A stretch of DNA of 64,000 bases from Eudorina sp. 2006-703-Eu-15 (Eukaryota; Chlorophyta; Chlorophyceae; Chlamydomonadales; Volvocaceae): contig BDSI01000072.1 in NCBI GenBank assembly GCA_003117195.1, positions 346,546-410,545 of the forward strand. The letters run 5' to 3'. Positions 23,586 through 51,900 of this stretch are shown here, piece after piece; position 1 is the stretch's first letter; the number at the start of each line of letters is the position of its first letter. Position numbers and translations under genes: made by a program. The notes beneath the pieces were generated by a model, which saw only the letters and a program-made list of their open reading frames with translations, did no database searches and had not been told where the DNA came from.

Positions 23586-24896
23586 GGGGCGCCATGGACT
23601 GCTCGGCCTGAGAACAACCTGCGGTGGCGGGAATTGACAGCTGGCGTTGAGATGTGTTGCAACGGTCTGGCGTCGTCCCAGTACGAATTTCCGGCTTTGG
23701 AGCCCGAGGGTTCCAACCACAAATCGGGCGGTGGCGTGCGGGCCTGACGGTACAGGCGTGGGGGCCACCCTGCCTTCAGGTAAGAATTTCCCGATACCCT
23801 CAACCACCATGTTGATCCAATTGCTTTACATGCCGCCAGCAACAACCCAGATTGAGCCGAGCCTCTCATTGTCGTGCGCCACCCGGGCTACAGGATTCGG
23901 CAAGATCGATCAGCGACCTTGGCGGCTGTCGTTTGTGTCTCGGGTTGATCTACTGCTCGTATGCAGTCCCTGGCTGACAGTGGTATGAAAGGGTCGTCAA
24001 CATGGACCCAAGTTGCTATAGCGTAGTGTGTTACTGGTCCTCCATATCTTTGAATTGCGGATGCGAGGAAGGCCTTGGTAAGTGTCAGCGGCGTGTTCTG
24101 GATCTTGATGTGTACCTACCTGGTTCCGAAGGCGGGAGGTTGCGTCCTATTTAGCTTAACTGGTTGCGCGTTCACATGTTGGAGCACATGTTGGAGCAGG
24201 TTTGATCACGGACGTTTGTCTCGTAGTCGCATCCGGAGGTCAAGAGCTGCGCCCAAGCCGATGGTCGCCTGCGAATCGCCCAACGTCTCAGCGGTTACTG
24301 CGGGCGAGAGATATCGAAGAGTCGAACTCCTGATTTCAAAGCTCTGCACGGGGTTTGTATTAGCAATTATTCTCCGATTTCTTACAATGCATAGTTTCGT
24401 TTGTTAATTTTCTGCCTTGTTGAGCAAATGAACCGGGTGGTTGGTCGTTGTTAGGTGCGTCCTTGCCTTCACAATTCGGTAGCATTGATTCGCATTTTTA
24501 TATGAGTGAGTGCATTTGCGTCTGAGCTCTAGTCCTTAGCTTTCTGCATCTGGTAGTTGCAAGGCTTCGGGTAGGCTGTAAAAGTTATAGTCGCGCAGGT
24601 TAGCTTATTGTGCGACGTTCGTATTTGATTTCATTTAATGACGCAGGTATCGCCCTTTGGCCGGGCAGGTCGATCCGGTTGTCGGTACAGTACGGGAGTT
24701 GTCGAAAGCCGCCAGCTCAGCAGTCAGCACCGCAAGGAAAGGCCACTAGGAAAGACATTTCCAAAATTATTCAGGACTTTGCTGTTTTGTGTAATTGATG
24801 TTACGGTGCGTCACCTAAGCGGGTTCCTTGTAGCCACACAACTTTTCCTAGGACAAGTTTCGAGGCAACGAAGCGAGGCTCACCGGTTCTGACCAT
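23586..24896. other. Intergenic, 1.3 kb
   Basis: It contains the 3' UTR of the small membrane protein gene (candidate TGTAA at 24577-24581) and the promoter of the YciO-like gene. A 110-codon frame at 24075-24407 lacks a convincing start and composition. No other gene is supported. Confidence 0.45.
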
Positions 24897-26637
24897 ATGT
24901 TGCAACGGCATGCAGCATATACAGGCGCTTTTTCTCGACAACGGCAGGCCAGGGCACCCTTGCGTCGGGGCACCTTGACTGTCGTGGCTTACCAGAAGCT
25001 GCAGAAACGCCTCAAGTATTCGGGCACGAAGCGTCGTGACTCGCCGCTTGTCGTCACCGTTGAACCCGATGGCAACGATGCCTGGCGCCTGGAGGAGGTG
25101 GTCGACATGCTCAAGGACGGGGCTGTCGGTGTCATCCCCACGGATACGCTACCGGCAATCGTGTGCGACCTGCACAACAAGGACGCGGTGCTGCGGCTCT
25201 ATTCTGTAAAGGAAATGGACGCCAAGAAGCCGCTCAGCTGCCTCGTGCCCAACCTCTCGGCTGTGACCCAGTACACCACCGGGTTCCCGACATCCAACAC
25301 CCCTGGCTCGCCCAACTGGTTCAACGTTGTTCGCCGCCTGGTGCCCGGACCGGTATGTGGTTAAACCGTTGTTGTTACCTGCTGGCTTCAGACCTGTCTC
25401 GCGCACAGCCTGGATGCACCACCCCTAGCCAGGCCAGCGCTGACAAATTTCGCCCCGCACGTGTGCCTGCCTCCCTCGTCGGGCCTTGCAGTACACGTTC
25501 GTGCTGCCCGCCACCAAGAACCTGCCGTCTCAGTGCATAGACTTCATGTCCGGGAAGACCATCCACCGCAAAAGCGTGGGAATACGCCTGCCTGCGGACC
25601 CCGTCTGTCAGGTACGTGGGGCTGGTGGCGCCTGGGCGCACCGAGCCCTCCACCGAGGCCACATTCCCCTGACACAACCGCAGCAAACCGCTGGCGTACA
25701 CACACCCTCTCCATAAAAGTCGAGCTGTTTCCAGCGGAGCGTCTGTTTTGTAAACCGTAAATGTCGTAATTGGATAAACTTGACAGCTGACCCCGTGAAG
25801 AGATTTTCAGTTGTTCCGGCGCGGATGCAGCCATACACTAACCGGAAGCTCAGGCCTTTGCGGGAAAGGGAACATGATACTGGACTGCCGGTGGTGAAAG
25901 CCACGCAGAGGTTGTTCGGCGCCGGCTCATTCACCGCCAGCGTATCCAACGCTGCTCTACGCCCGCCCCGTCCTTCCTCCTACGCTCCTGCGGCCCCAGG
26001 CCATCCTGGACGGCTTGGGCGGCGCGCTGCTGTGCACCAGCGTGCACGTGCCCGAGGTGCTGTCCCCCGACACGGAGGTGCCGGACGTGGGCTCCATACT
26101 GGAGGCGTACGGCAACAAGGGCCTGGACTTCGTGGTGGACGTGGGCCGCCGCGTCGTGGTGGAGAGCAGCGTGAGCCGGGGCCTGCCGGGGGCCAGGGAC
26201 CGCACGGGCGGTCGGGTACCACCCGTGGCTTTACCTCTTGTCCGCCAGGGAGCCATCCGTCAGCGGGCGCACGCCTGACTGTACGTACTGCACAGATAGG
26301 GCGGTGGTACATAGCACCGTCGCGTTTCCGGCGTCGCTTGCTCCAGTCGTCCGCAACCACCCGCGGCCGACTGCTCCGTCGAGACCTTCGTGTTCATGCT
26401 TACCGTATTACAGGAGCTAGTAGTACCTGCTGCAACGCTCGCCACCGACCTGGCTGCTGGCTCTAGGGTGGGGCGCCGGGTCCGTCACATTCAGGCCGTT
26501 GGGCCCTGCCGCCTGTATATTCGTTAAGGCCGGTGTCTGTGGGTTGCTTCGCCGGCTGCGCGCAGGTTGTGGACTTCACGGGAGGCGACCCGGTGGTGCT
26601 GCGGCACGGCCAGGGCGATGTAAGCGCGTTCGAATGA
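24897..26637 (+). CDS. YciO-like protein of the YrdC/Sua5 superfamily
   Basis: Four exons join at codon boundaries: 24897-25352, 25492-25611, 26000-26170 and 26566-26637, giving 272 residues. Residues 1 to about 50 are basic and Ser/Ala-rich, like an organelle targeting peptide. The YrdC domain follows. 'GVIPTDTLPAIVCDLHNKDA' is the conserved PTDT strand, then 'LRLYSVKEMDAKKPLSCLVP', 'YTFVLPATKNLP', 'KSVGIRLPADPVCQAIL' and 'LLCTSVHVP'. The end 'VVDFTGGDPVVLRHGQGDV' then SAFE matches the C-terminal pattern of bacterial YciO rather than the longer Sua5 form. YrdC/Sua5 enzymes make threonylcarbamoyl-AMP for tRNA t6A; the role of the YciO branch is less certain. The Lys-x-Arg signature of active enzymes is not intact here (KEMDAKK). 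Plastid or mitochondrial location is inferred from the N-terminus. Confidence 0.88.
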
Positions 26638-27758
26638 GCGAGTTCATCCGCGCAAAAAGGTCGAGCCGGGTGGAGTGGCTGCACCGGTGGACGAACGACA
26701 CGGGCACAGGGCTGCGGTTCTCCCCAGCGGGACGTGCGGCTCATGCGCGGGCCGGTCGCTCAGGATCCCGGGCAAGCCGTTGAGTAAGGGCTGGGCTCGC
26801 TTGCGCCGTCAGCTCCTGCGCTGCGCGGCCGCAGACCAGCGGCGAGCGTGAGGAGCCAGCAGGTGCGGCGCAGAGCGGCCCAAGGAGGACATGCTGATCC
26901 GGATTGTTGACGTTGCAGTTGGGGGAGCATAAGCGGAGAGGTAAAGGCTCGCACATGGCCCATTTGGTGAGCCATGGGTCCCATGGTTTGTTCCGGGAGG
27001 ATTGGATTGAAGTCTGCGACGTCGCCGGAAGGCGTGGCGGCAAAAGGCGAGGCTAATGTGCGATGCCCGTCTGGCTTCCACACACGCCATGTTTGAATAG
27101 TTGAGCGTCATGATTGATTTGAGGACAAGCGTCTCAGTGCCGGATGGCAACGTGGCGTGGACGGTTACACGGCGTTGCACGGTGGGGTTGCACGCGGAAA
27201 GGGTCTTGCAGGATGCGGGGCACTCTTGGGGGCGTCCGGGTGACCCGGGTGGGACAATCCGGTACTCACAACGCAGGACCATAAGACTTGATATCCACAT
27301 CGGCACAATTATCCGTTTGACGACACCATGACATGACGGCCTGTCACCCTCTCCTGGGTTGGGTCCGGAGCCCACCATAATGCCTGTCACTACCACAACA
27401 CCACACGCCTGTGTCCCCTGGTGGCGGTGTTAGCCAAGCAAGCACAAAGCAGGCAGCTCCCAGGGCCCGGCGCGGCGGCGGGGGACCCCTCTCTGGCGTC
27501 GGGAACCCGTGGGGCCTGCTCCTCTCAACCCATCTGTGAGTGGGACACTGTCGAAGTTCACGTGGATAGTCGCCCGGCGTTGCCGCTGGCGAGGCTGCGG
27601 GGCAGCCTTGCCAGCAGAGAGCAGTATTGAGTGTCGGCCTGGCGCCCGCCAATGGGTCCCACGGAAGCGAGCACTCCGGGGTCCCGCTACAGCCGTCACA
27701 CGTGGGTCGTTGCGTCACGAGTAACTAAACAACGCAAGATCTGCCAGCTGTCGTCAGG
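26638..27758. other. Convergent intergenic region, 1.1 kb
   Basis: It lies between the YciO-like gene (+) and the helical protein gene (-). It contains both 3' UTRs. Frames of 100-190 codons exist on the minus strand but have no domain pattern. Confidence 0.4.
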
Positions 27759-30738
27759 TCAAGCCCTCCTGTCCGCCGACCTCCCACTGCCGCCGTGCGG
27801 CGCCGTCCGTGACGACAGCGTCCTCCACCAGGTGGGCGGCAGCGCCCAGTGCTGCTGCGGCAGATCCTGCAGCAGCGCCCGCACCGGCTGGGGGAACTCC
27901 GCCGACCGCCTCATGACCGCGTTGATCAGCCTGCGGGAGGTCCGGGGACCAGAGGAGGAATCCACTACCTTAATTGTGGCGACTGGCGAAAACGGCATCC
28001 CCCATGCGCTCGAAATGGCACTGGGTCGGTTGTTTTCGCAGCGTTGTGGTGCGTGGGCATAACGTTGCTGCGTCGGCGGAGCGCCGCTGGGGGCTTCCCC
28101 GGGTAGGCACCCATGACCCAGTTGCGGTGTACAAGTGAAATCTCGGGATGGGGCTGTCCTCCCGGGATGCGTCCCCTGATGTGCAACCGGCACCTCATGA
28201 TGCCATACGATGCATACATCGAAATAGAGTGTCACCTCAAACAGGGCCCGTCTAAGCTGCGGGACGCTGGGTCGCATTCAGCCAGGCATCTAGGGGCATC
28301 TAGGTGCAGCCCCTACGGGTCAGCACCCCGCAGCAGTAGCAGTAGCGATTCGGCGCCCGATACACGCCCCCTCACCTGGGGAGGTGCAGCGCCAGGCCGT
28401 GGCTCCGCAGCAGTGTCACACCCACCAGGCCGGCCACCAGCCGGCCCAGCTCCTCCGCCGGCGCCTGGCGGCCGTCCGCCGGGTCCACCTGCGCCAGACA
28501 CATCTCCAGGTGGTGCTGCAGCATGGGGGCGGTGGCGAAGTGCTGGTGGCCCGAGGTGGCGCTGCGATAAAACGACAGGTACACCAGCGCCAGCTGCAGC
28601 GCCGCGCCGGGTGGCGGCGGCAGCGTCCCGCCGGGCTTTAGCCCGGCGCCGGGTGCGGCAGCGGCGGCGGCCGCCGCCGCCTGCGGGTGCGGCAGCGGCG
28701 GCGGCGGTGGTCCCGCCGCCGCGGCGTCCAGCAGCCCTGTGACGCAGGGCTCTGCGTCCACCAGCATGCGTAACAGACGAGATGAGCCGCCGCTGGGGCG
28801 GCCGGAGGAGACCACCCGGTCGGCGTCGTTGAGGCGGCCCAGCGCCGCCAGCACCGCCACGAGGTCCCCGGGCGGCAGCTGGCCCCAGCGGGCCTGCAGC
28901 GCCTTGCGCAGCTCGTCCAGGCAGTCACGGTTGACCACCTGCCGCGGGTGAAAGGACCACGCAGATGCGGACAGGCCGGACAGCCCATCCAGCCCGCCCG
29001 CCCTCAGCAACAGCTGTCTGTAGGCTGTCTGCAGCTCTTTGCGCCACCCCGATCTGCAGCTCCCCGAACGACGCAACCCAACTCATGTGCGGTGGTGGCC
29101 GCCAGGGAAGGTCACATCCCGAAGGCCCACGTGCTCGCATGCGCCTGCCTCGCTGTTCTCACCTTACCGTACCCCGGCATCAAGCAGCCGTACAACCCAA
29201 CACCCATCCCAACGGCCGCACCCTCCACATGCTGCCCCAGCCGCCGCAGCCCTGTACCTGTGCGGCCCCCAGGAACATCACCAGCTCCTTGCAGAACGAC
29301 ACGTCGTACGCGGCGAGGTCCAGGCTGCCCCGCTGCGCCGCCGCCGCCACGTACGTGGCCACCGCCTGCGGCAGCTGCGTCGTGAAGCGCAGGCGCTGGG
29401 AGGCCTGGTGGAAGACGCGCACCACGTCGGGAAGCAGCTTGGGGTCGAAGCGGGCGGGCGCCGCTCCTTGGAGGCCGCGCGGCAGCCTGGAGCCCAGCGG
29501 CCGGAGGCCCTCCTCGGCCGGCTGGCGCAGGAGCCTGGGCACCATGTCGCCCGCCAGGGCTTCCGCCTGCGGCGCCCGCGCCGACGCGGTGGCGTCATCC
29601 GCGGCCGCTGCTGGCGGTGTCACCTGCGCGGCGTCCAGGACGGGGGGCAGAGGAGAACAGCCCAAACACCCGCCCACCCAGGGATGAGAACGGAAGAATG
29701 GAAGTTCGGCTGCCTTCGGCTGCCTTTCAGGGAATACCGCAGCAGGATGGTCTACCGGGTGGACGCCTGTGGAGCGGTTGGCAAACGCAAGGAGCTGCAG
29801 TGAGCTCTAGGAACTTGGGGGTGGGCGGTTGCGCCGTGCAGTCTCCTCGTGTGACGCATCCGCGACCCGCGCGGCGGCCAGGAGTCGTGGACGGCGCATG
29901 TTTGCTCATCAGCAGAGGGGCATGTCTGCCTGGCACGGCATAGGCGAGATGCCGCAATGGTCGTACGCACTGACCAGGGTAGGTGTGCCAGGGGCGTTCC
30001 GCGCCGCTGCGCATGGTGCACACCTGCTGGTCTGCAGACTTGACATCTTCCCGCACCCTGCGGCACAGCGCACGGCATTGGGGCCCCTCATTGGATGGCG
30101 ATGTAGCCGTCGTGCTGACTGCCTTGCAAATGAGTCTCAGACGGAGACGTGAAACATCATCTTCCTCAAGTAGGTTTGCAGTGTACATGGAACACCTGAC
30201 TATCGAGCCAGAGTCGCTCCGGGTCTGGGGCTACAGCTCACCGTGCCAGCCATTTCTGCAGCGCGTTGAAGCGATGGACGTTGTGTCGTGATCGCCACCG
30301 TTTCACGCCTGAGTCGTACAGCGGTTGTGGAGAGCCGGCGGATGGTGAACTTTTTCGCGTGCCCCACCCGTGGCTGGGTGTCCCGTCTGTGCTGCGCGCG
30401 TCACTGCCGGCGACTGCGGGCGTGCGGGAGTCCCGAGACTGTCCGAAAGAAGCCCACTTCGAGCCGCCCTTGCCTCCGGTACTACTTGTGTATGCTGCCT
30501 GGGAGTATCTGTCGCCAGCGTTGGTCCGTTGGCTTACAACTTCCACGTACGGCACAGCGCGCGCAGAGCCCCAGGGTGCGGTTAAGCTCTTGCTGTAATA
30601 CTTGTGTTGATTAATTTGCTTTGAAAATAAGAACGGAGACACGAAGCTGTCAGCCAGAGAAACAGTTGCTCCAATAGACGAATGCGCTCGTACAGCCAGG
30701 AATTGGTCATTGAATAAAAACGACAACAGGCGCTTCAT
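27759..30738 (-). CDS. Hypothetical protein with helical-repeat character, possibly organellar
   Basis: Five minus-strand exons join in phase: 30242-30738, 30024-30195, 29258-29623, 28376-29028 and 27759-27930, 619 residues. The last three exons are well supported by strong donors (CAG|GTACAG, CAG|GTGAGG), matching phases and protein-like composition. Segments include 'LLPDVVRVFHQASQRLRFTT', 'DLAAYDVSFCKELVMFLGAA', 'LPPGDLVAVLAALGRLNDAD' and 'LINAVMRRSAEFPQPVRALL'. These look like amphipathic helices of an alpha-solenoid, reminiscent of the FASTK/OPR organellar RNA-binding proteins abundant in green algae. However, no diagnostic motif was seen. The first two exons are tentative: exon 1 begins 'MKRLLSFLFNDQFLAVRAHS', possibly a targeting peptide, and ends 'RWRSRHNVHRFNALQKWLAR'. 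Two low-complexity Ala/Pro runs interrupt exon 4. The gene lies head to head with PRP8. Confidence 0.5.
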
Positions 30739-31000
30739 TTGTGTTGTAAGCGGAAGTTATTGTGAGGCCCTGCATGGATGAAGAAATATTGCTTGTACGA
30801 CGCTACAGGACGAGCAATGCAACGTTGATGCCTTTCAGCCTTTGTGTAAAAACAGTGCCTGTGTTCTGACGTGAGAGGTTCTTTGAAGTTACATGTTCTG
30901 CTTATGATACGTTTGCGGGCAATTTTGCCCGCCATCCTACACGGTCCTTTCCAGTTACGTGATTGAACGATTGGTGTCTGCATAAACGCTTGCTGCAACC
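30739..31000. promoter_or_regulatory. Head-to-head promoter region upstream of PRP8
   Basis: 262 bases separate the tentative minus-strand start at 30738 from the PRP8 ATG at 31001. No TATA box was recognised near 31001, as is common for housekeeping genes. Confidence 0.4.
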
Positions 31001-47036
<16,036 letters not shown>

Positions 47037-47057
<21 letters not shown>

Positions 47058-47112
47058 TAGAGAGGGGGGCTCCCGTCGAGAACCACTTCTCGTAGTAGAG
47101 AGGGGGGCTCCC
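47037..47112. repeat. 38-bp perfect tandem duplication over the PRP8 stop codon
   Basis: Bases 47037-47074 are repeated exactly at 47075-47112. The unit holds the last six sense codons (VENHFS), two consecutive TAG stops and the start of the 3' UTR. The second copy lies wholly in the 3' UTR. Confidence 0.97.
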
Positions 47113-47600
47113 GGGGGCGCTGCTGGAAGGCAGCAGAGGACGGCTGGAGCAGGGAGGCAATAGGGTTCGTGTGTTTCGGCGGTTTCATATAAGTGCGGTT
47201 GTGGAGGGAAGGGAGTTGGCGCCTGAGTCCGGAAGGGACTGTCGCACCGGCCGGGCGCTAAAACGAACATGGCCGTCGTGCGTTTCATAGGCACGTCGGC
47301 GCTCTCAAGTCTAGGACTTGGGATGGCGTGCTCTTGAATGATTGTTTGTGGTGCTGGTGTTAAGACGTGAGGCTGGAAGGTAGATCTCGTAGATATTAGC
47401 GATTTGATACGTTGCAGGGGCTTTTTGGGGTGCGTAGCAGTTGTAGAGGGAGTAGTCATGTAGTGCAAATCGAGGCCGTAGGAGGAATGGAGGGGTCTGC
47501 GTCACATGGTACATAACCAGTTTGTCATGCTGGCGATCCAAGCAACCAAGCATTTCGTTCTTTACGCAACGGCGACTTCACGCGGAACGACGCGGATGTG

Positions 47601-47605
47601 TGTAA
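47601..47605 (+). terminator. Candidate poly(A) signal of PRP8
   Basis: TGTAA about 545 bases after the stop codon, in the expected orientation. Confidence 0.5.
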
Positions 47606-48413
47606 GGTACATGTTGTAGTTGCCGCAGGGGGAGACTATCAACGGCAAGACGCTGCCCGGGCCCTACCGGCATATCCGTCGCACACCGGGCGCGTACCGA
47701 AGCTGACCCGCCAAGGAAGTGCCTTCGTCAGACATGGCGACACAAGAGCATGTGGTATGAGAATTGGTAGAGGCTGCGTTGGCCGTTTTTGCGACGACGA
47801 CAAGGGTCGTGTGAACCGACCGGTAGCGCGTACAGCCAAGGATACGGCGGCGGAAGGCAAAGATTGTGCCTCAGAGCGCACATTATGAGAACCGCACCGC
47901 CAACGCGCCAAGAGAATGAATACTGCGCGTGCTGTACCAACCGGCACTGGAGGAGCGCACACGCTCTGCGTACACTTCGCTGGGGCCTTCCAGCGCCAAA
48001 TGGAAGGACGCCGTCAACATCCAGGCCTGCCTGTCACGCGAACGGCATGAGGACCTAATCTCTTGCGCCTTGCAAGCATCAGCACAGATACCCATCTCAT
48101 CCGCCGCCCGTCGTCTCAGCACAGCAGCGACGCAACCGTCTGCCGTACTCACCATCGAGTGTTAAGCCTGGCATTTGACACACTGCCGACAGTCGTAAGT
48201 ACACCCACCGTCATTAAGAAAACCTAACCCCGCATAAATCGTGCAGTTCCAGGTCACACCATACTGTGGGTTTGGTCAAAGATCAGGAAGAGAAGCGACC
48301 GTGCCACGTCTGACCCAGCTTACGTGCGGGCACCTCGGGCAGTCACGAACGTGTACGCCAACTAACTCGCAGCGCCGCAAGGTAAAATTGACTTCTTAGC
48401 AATATTAATGGCG
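47606..48413. other. Spacer between convergent PRP8 and MLO 3' ends
   Basis: About 800 bases lie between the candidate poly(A) signals of the two genes. No gene or repeat was recognised; frames below 110 codons look random. Confidence 0.45.
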
Positions 48414-48418
48414 TTACA
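48414..48418 (-). terminator. Candidate poly(A) signal of the MLO-like gene
   Basis: TGTAA on the minus strand (ttaca on +), 550 bases after the stop codon at 48968. Confidence 0.45.
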
Positions 48419-48967
48419 GTGGACCTCGTGGATCATCGGTGACAGCCGCAGCCGCCTCACCACACACTGCAAAAACGAAACCATGCCACTACTTTGCAGT
48501 ATCAGGTCTTCGCAGCGCCCGCCGTCGAGCGCACGACCCAGCATGACACTCGTTCAGGCGGTAAGTACAACGACGAGTACGACATCCTCCGACAGATGCT
48601 ACACAGTTCATCGGCAACTAACCGTCAAGACATCAATCAGCTCATCATAAATCGAAACGCACTTCCCTTCCCAAACCAGGAACACCTAATCACCGTATCG
48701 TTGCCTAACGAATGCTGCAGATGGATGCACGCTGCGGACGCTGTTGTATAGCCTGTATCGACTGCTGCTGCTGTTGCTACTGCTGCTGCTTGCTGCTGCT
48801 GCTGCCGGGACGACTCTGCCTGCTCCTACCCAGTAAGTGCACAGCAACCCAATAAGTGCACAACAACCCAACACGTGCACAGCAGACTGCACGTGCGAAA
48901 CAGCTTAATCGCCTCGGTCGCGAAGTGATTGATGGCGCCCCGGCCCCGCCAACAGGCCCTCCGCTGT

Positions 48968-51900
48968 TCACACTCTGCCGCCGTTGGCGCTGGCCCCCGG
49001 CTGACCCGGTTGCACCACCACGACCTGGACTCCGGGCACCTGCTGCTGCGGCTGTTGCTGCTCTGCCCGTTGGCCCATCAGCTGTGGGGGCCCTGTGGGC
49101 GCAGCCGTGCGGGAGGGCGACGCGGGGCGGCCCGCGGCCGAGCCCAGTCCGTTGAGCCGCAGCCCCGAGGACTGGCCCGCGGAGAGCGTCGTGCGCAGCT
49201 TGGAGCGCGGGGACCTGGGCGGGGTGGCGGGGGGAGAAGGTGCAGGGGGAGATGATGCAAAACCGGTGAGGGAACGGCTGCCCAGCTGGTCAAAGCACAT
49301 CTACACAGGCGGTTCGGTGATCTCGACTGCGACCGAGGCCGCTGTGGAATGGATGAGGAGGATCCTGCACCACTCACCCCATGCCCGGAAGGACCTCCGA
49401 TGTGGACCGCCCAGCCCGGGACTCGAGCCGCGACAGTGCGCCGCTGCCCCTCGGCGGCACGTAGCTGTGCGCTTTGCCCACCGGCGGGCCCGCGGCCCCC
49501 ATCCGGCGGCCGGCGCGCTGCCGGGGCGACCCGCTGGCGGCCGGTGCCAGCTCCGCCGGCTCCGGCGCCTGTGTGTCGGACTTGGAATTGGACTTGCTGC
49601 CGCTGCCGCTGCCCCACCGGAAAATGTTGCTGAGCTTGCCCAGCACGCTGCGAGACGGGCGCTGACCCTCCTGCTTCTTGGTCTTGTCGCGCCGCCAGTG
49701 GGTGGAGCTGCGGCGCGCCGGGCGGGTGGGGGGAGGGGCAACAGGGGCATCCGGACGCAGTGCTGGACAGCTGGGGAATCCGTATTCAGCTGGGGAATCC
49801 GTGAATACGGTAGGTGACCAGGCGTTGAGAGGCGGCATCCCGCGCGGCAACAGGCATTCAACATGGAAGGAGGACATACGCACGTATGCACAAGATCCCC
49901 ATCCATGAAAAAAGACATGGTCACCAAAAACTGCGGACCATCCGTCCCCGGCTCGTCGCAGACCCTTTCTTCCGCACTGCCAGACATGGTGCTGTGCCGT
50001 ACCGGGATCTGGAATTCCGGATCCGCCAACTAATCCTCGGATCCACGAAGACAGCACCCCCCCCACCCCCCCACCCCGCGCTTCAGTGAATCCCTCTCCG
50101 CATCAACCGCGCCCCAGCCCCCGCTCCCCCAGCCCCCCCGCCATCCCGGGCCGCCCCACTCACAGCTCCGACAGCCGCGACCTGCGGGGCTGTTGGCGCT
50201 CCTTCTTGTGGCGGCGCTGCTCCTCCGCCTCCACCGCGTACTGCAGCAGCTCCCGCGGGCAGTGGCTGCCCAGCGGCTGGATTAGCGCGTACAGTGGCAG
50301 CACCGACAGCGCCACCTGCGGCACCAGCAGCACGTCCAGCAGCAGCTGCAGCACGATGCCCCAACGGGCGGTGCCCTGCCAGGTCTGGACGGCGTCTTGC
50401 ATCTGGGCGGGCGGCGGAGGGGGCACCGAAGGGTGGGTGGCGGGGGAAGGAGGACACCGAGGGATGGGGGCGGGCGGGGGGTTAAAAAGAAACAGCCCAG
50501 ACACACACAGCCCGGGCGGGGGGAGGAGGGCACCGACGAAATTGGTGGACAGGGGGAAAGGGACGGAGAAGGGAAGAGCGGGCGGGCAGGCAGGCGGGGG
50601 GGGCGGGCAAGCGCGTGGAGGGGATTCCGGGAGCGCAGGGCAGGGGGGAGTTGAACTCGCCGGCGGTGCTGCGAAGGAGGCAAGGAAAGACGGACGGACG
50701 GACGGAGACGAGGCAGCAGCCCCTCGACGATGAGACGAATCCCGAGGGCGCACCCGCCCCCGGCCCCTCCCCCGCCCCTCGCCCTTCCCCCTCCTCCCCC
50801 CGCAGCGCGCCACTCGCGACTCACCCCCGCCAGCGCGAATATGCACACCGAGATGGACAGCGAGTTCTGGAAGTAGGCGATGGTGAAGAGCGACGTCATG
50901 AAGCGGGGCCGCTTGAACCAAAAGTAGTGCTTGGCGTCCAGGTCGCCCACGCCGCGGTCGCCCCGCCGCTTGATCAGGTTCTTGACGTACTACGGGACAC
51001 GTGTACGACAACCCGCGGGACATCGAGATGGTGAAGTAGGGCGGTACCATCAGCGTCAGCGGCGCGTCGTGCCAATTCAGACAGCACACATACACACCCA
51101 TCTCCTCGGCGGGTTCCTTGCTCAACCCACCTCACACGCCCTCACCCTCGCCCTCGCCCGCGTCCTCGCAACCGCCCCCGTCCCCGCCCTCGCCCCCTCG
51201 CCCCCTCCTCCCTCGCCCCCTCGCCCTCGCCATCAGAAATCACCTGCGAGGATGGTTCGACGTACTTGGCCCCGCAGTAGCAGGGCCGCAAGAAGAGCGG
51301 CACCACCCGCCGGCGTCCCGAGGGGGTCCGCTTGGGCTTGAACGCGCTCCGGCCCACGCGGTAAGCATCGCTGCTGGTGCTGCTGTAGCTGCCCGACTCA
51401 TCCCCCGACTCCGGCTCCGCCGCCGACTCCACCTCCGAAACCCGCCCGGCGTGCTCCCGCATCGAGTTGCCCGTCCCGGCCGTAAAGTAGGTTGTGGTGG
51501 TTATGGCGGTTGCGGCGGTTGGCGCGGTCGCGATCTCCGCCGCGCTCCCGTCCATCAACACCACCACCGCGCCATCCTGGCTGCCGACGGCGCCGGCGCC
51601 GCCGCTGCCGCGGCGCGGCGACGCCGCTGCTTCCTCCGCTGCAGATCCACCCGCCGACGACTTCGCGGCCGCAGAGGGACCCGCGCCCGCGTCCTGAGGC
51701 GACCTGCCCCGGGTCTGAGCCCGCTGCAGCCACGACGGCGGCGCGTGCTTGGGCGACGGCGGCGGCGGCGGCGCCGCCGCCGCCACCGCGGCGTCGTCGG
51801 CGGCCCCGATCCCTGCGGCATGGAAGGCCCGCCGCAGCGACATCGCCTTGGGCCTGTGATCCGGGTGCCGCTGGAAGACTTCGAAAACGGAGCGCCAAGC

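Noticed and set aside
24075..24407. 110-codon + frame between the small membrane protein and YciO-like genes
   Set aside because: No proper start context, Cys/Trp-rich random composition, no splice-compatible neighbours.
28113..28742. 209-codon + frame opposite the helical protein gene
   Set aside because: Antisense shadow of minus-strand exon 28376-29028, Pro/Ala/Arg low complexity.
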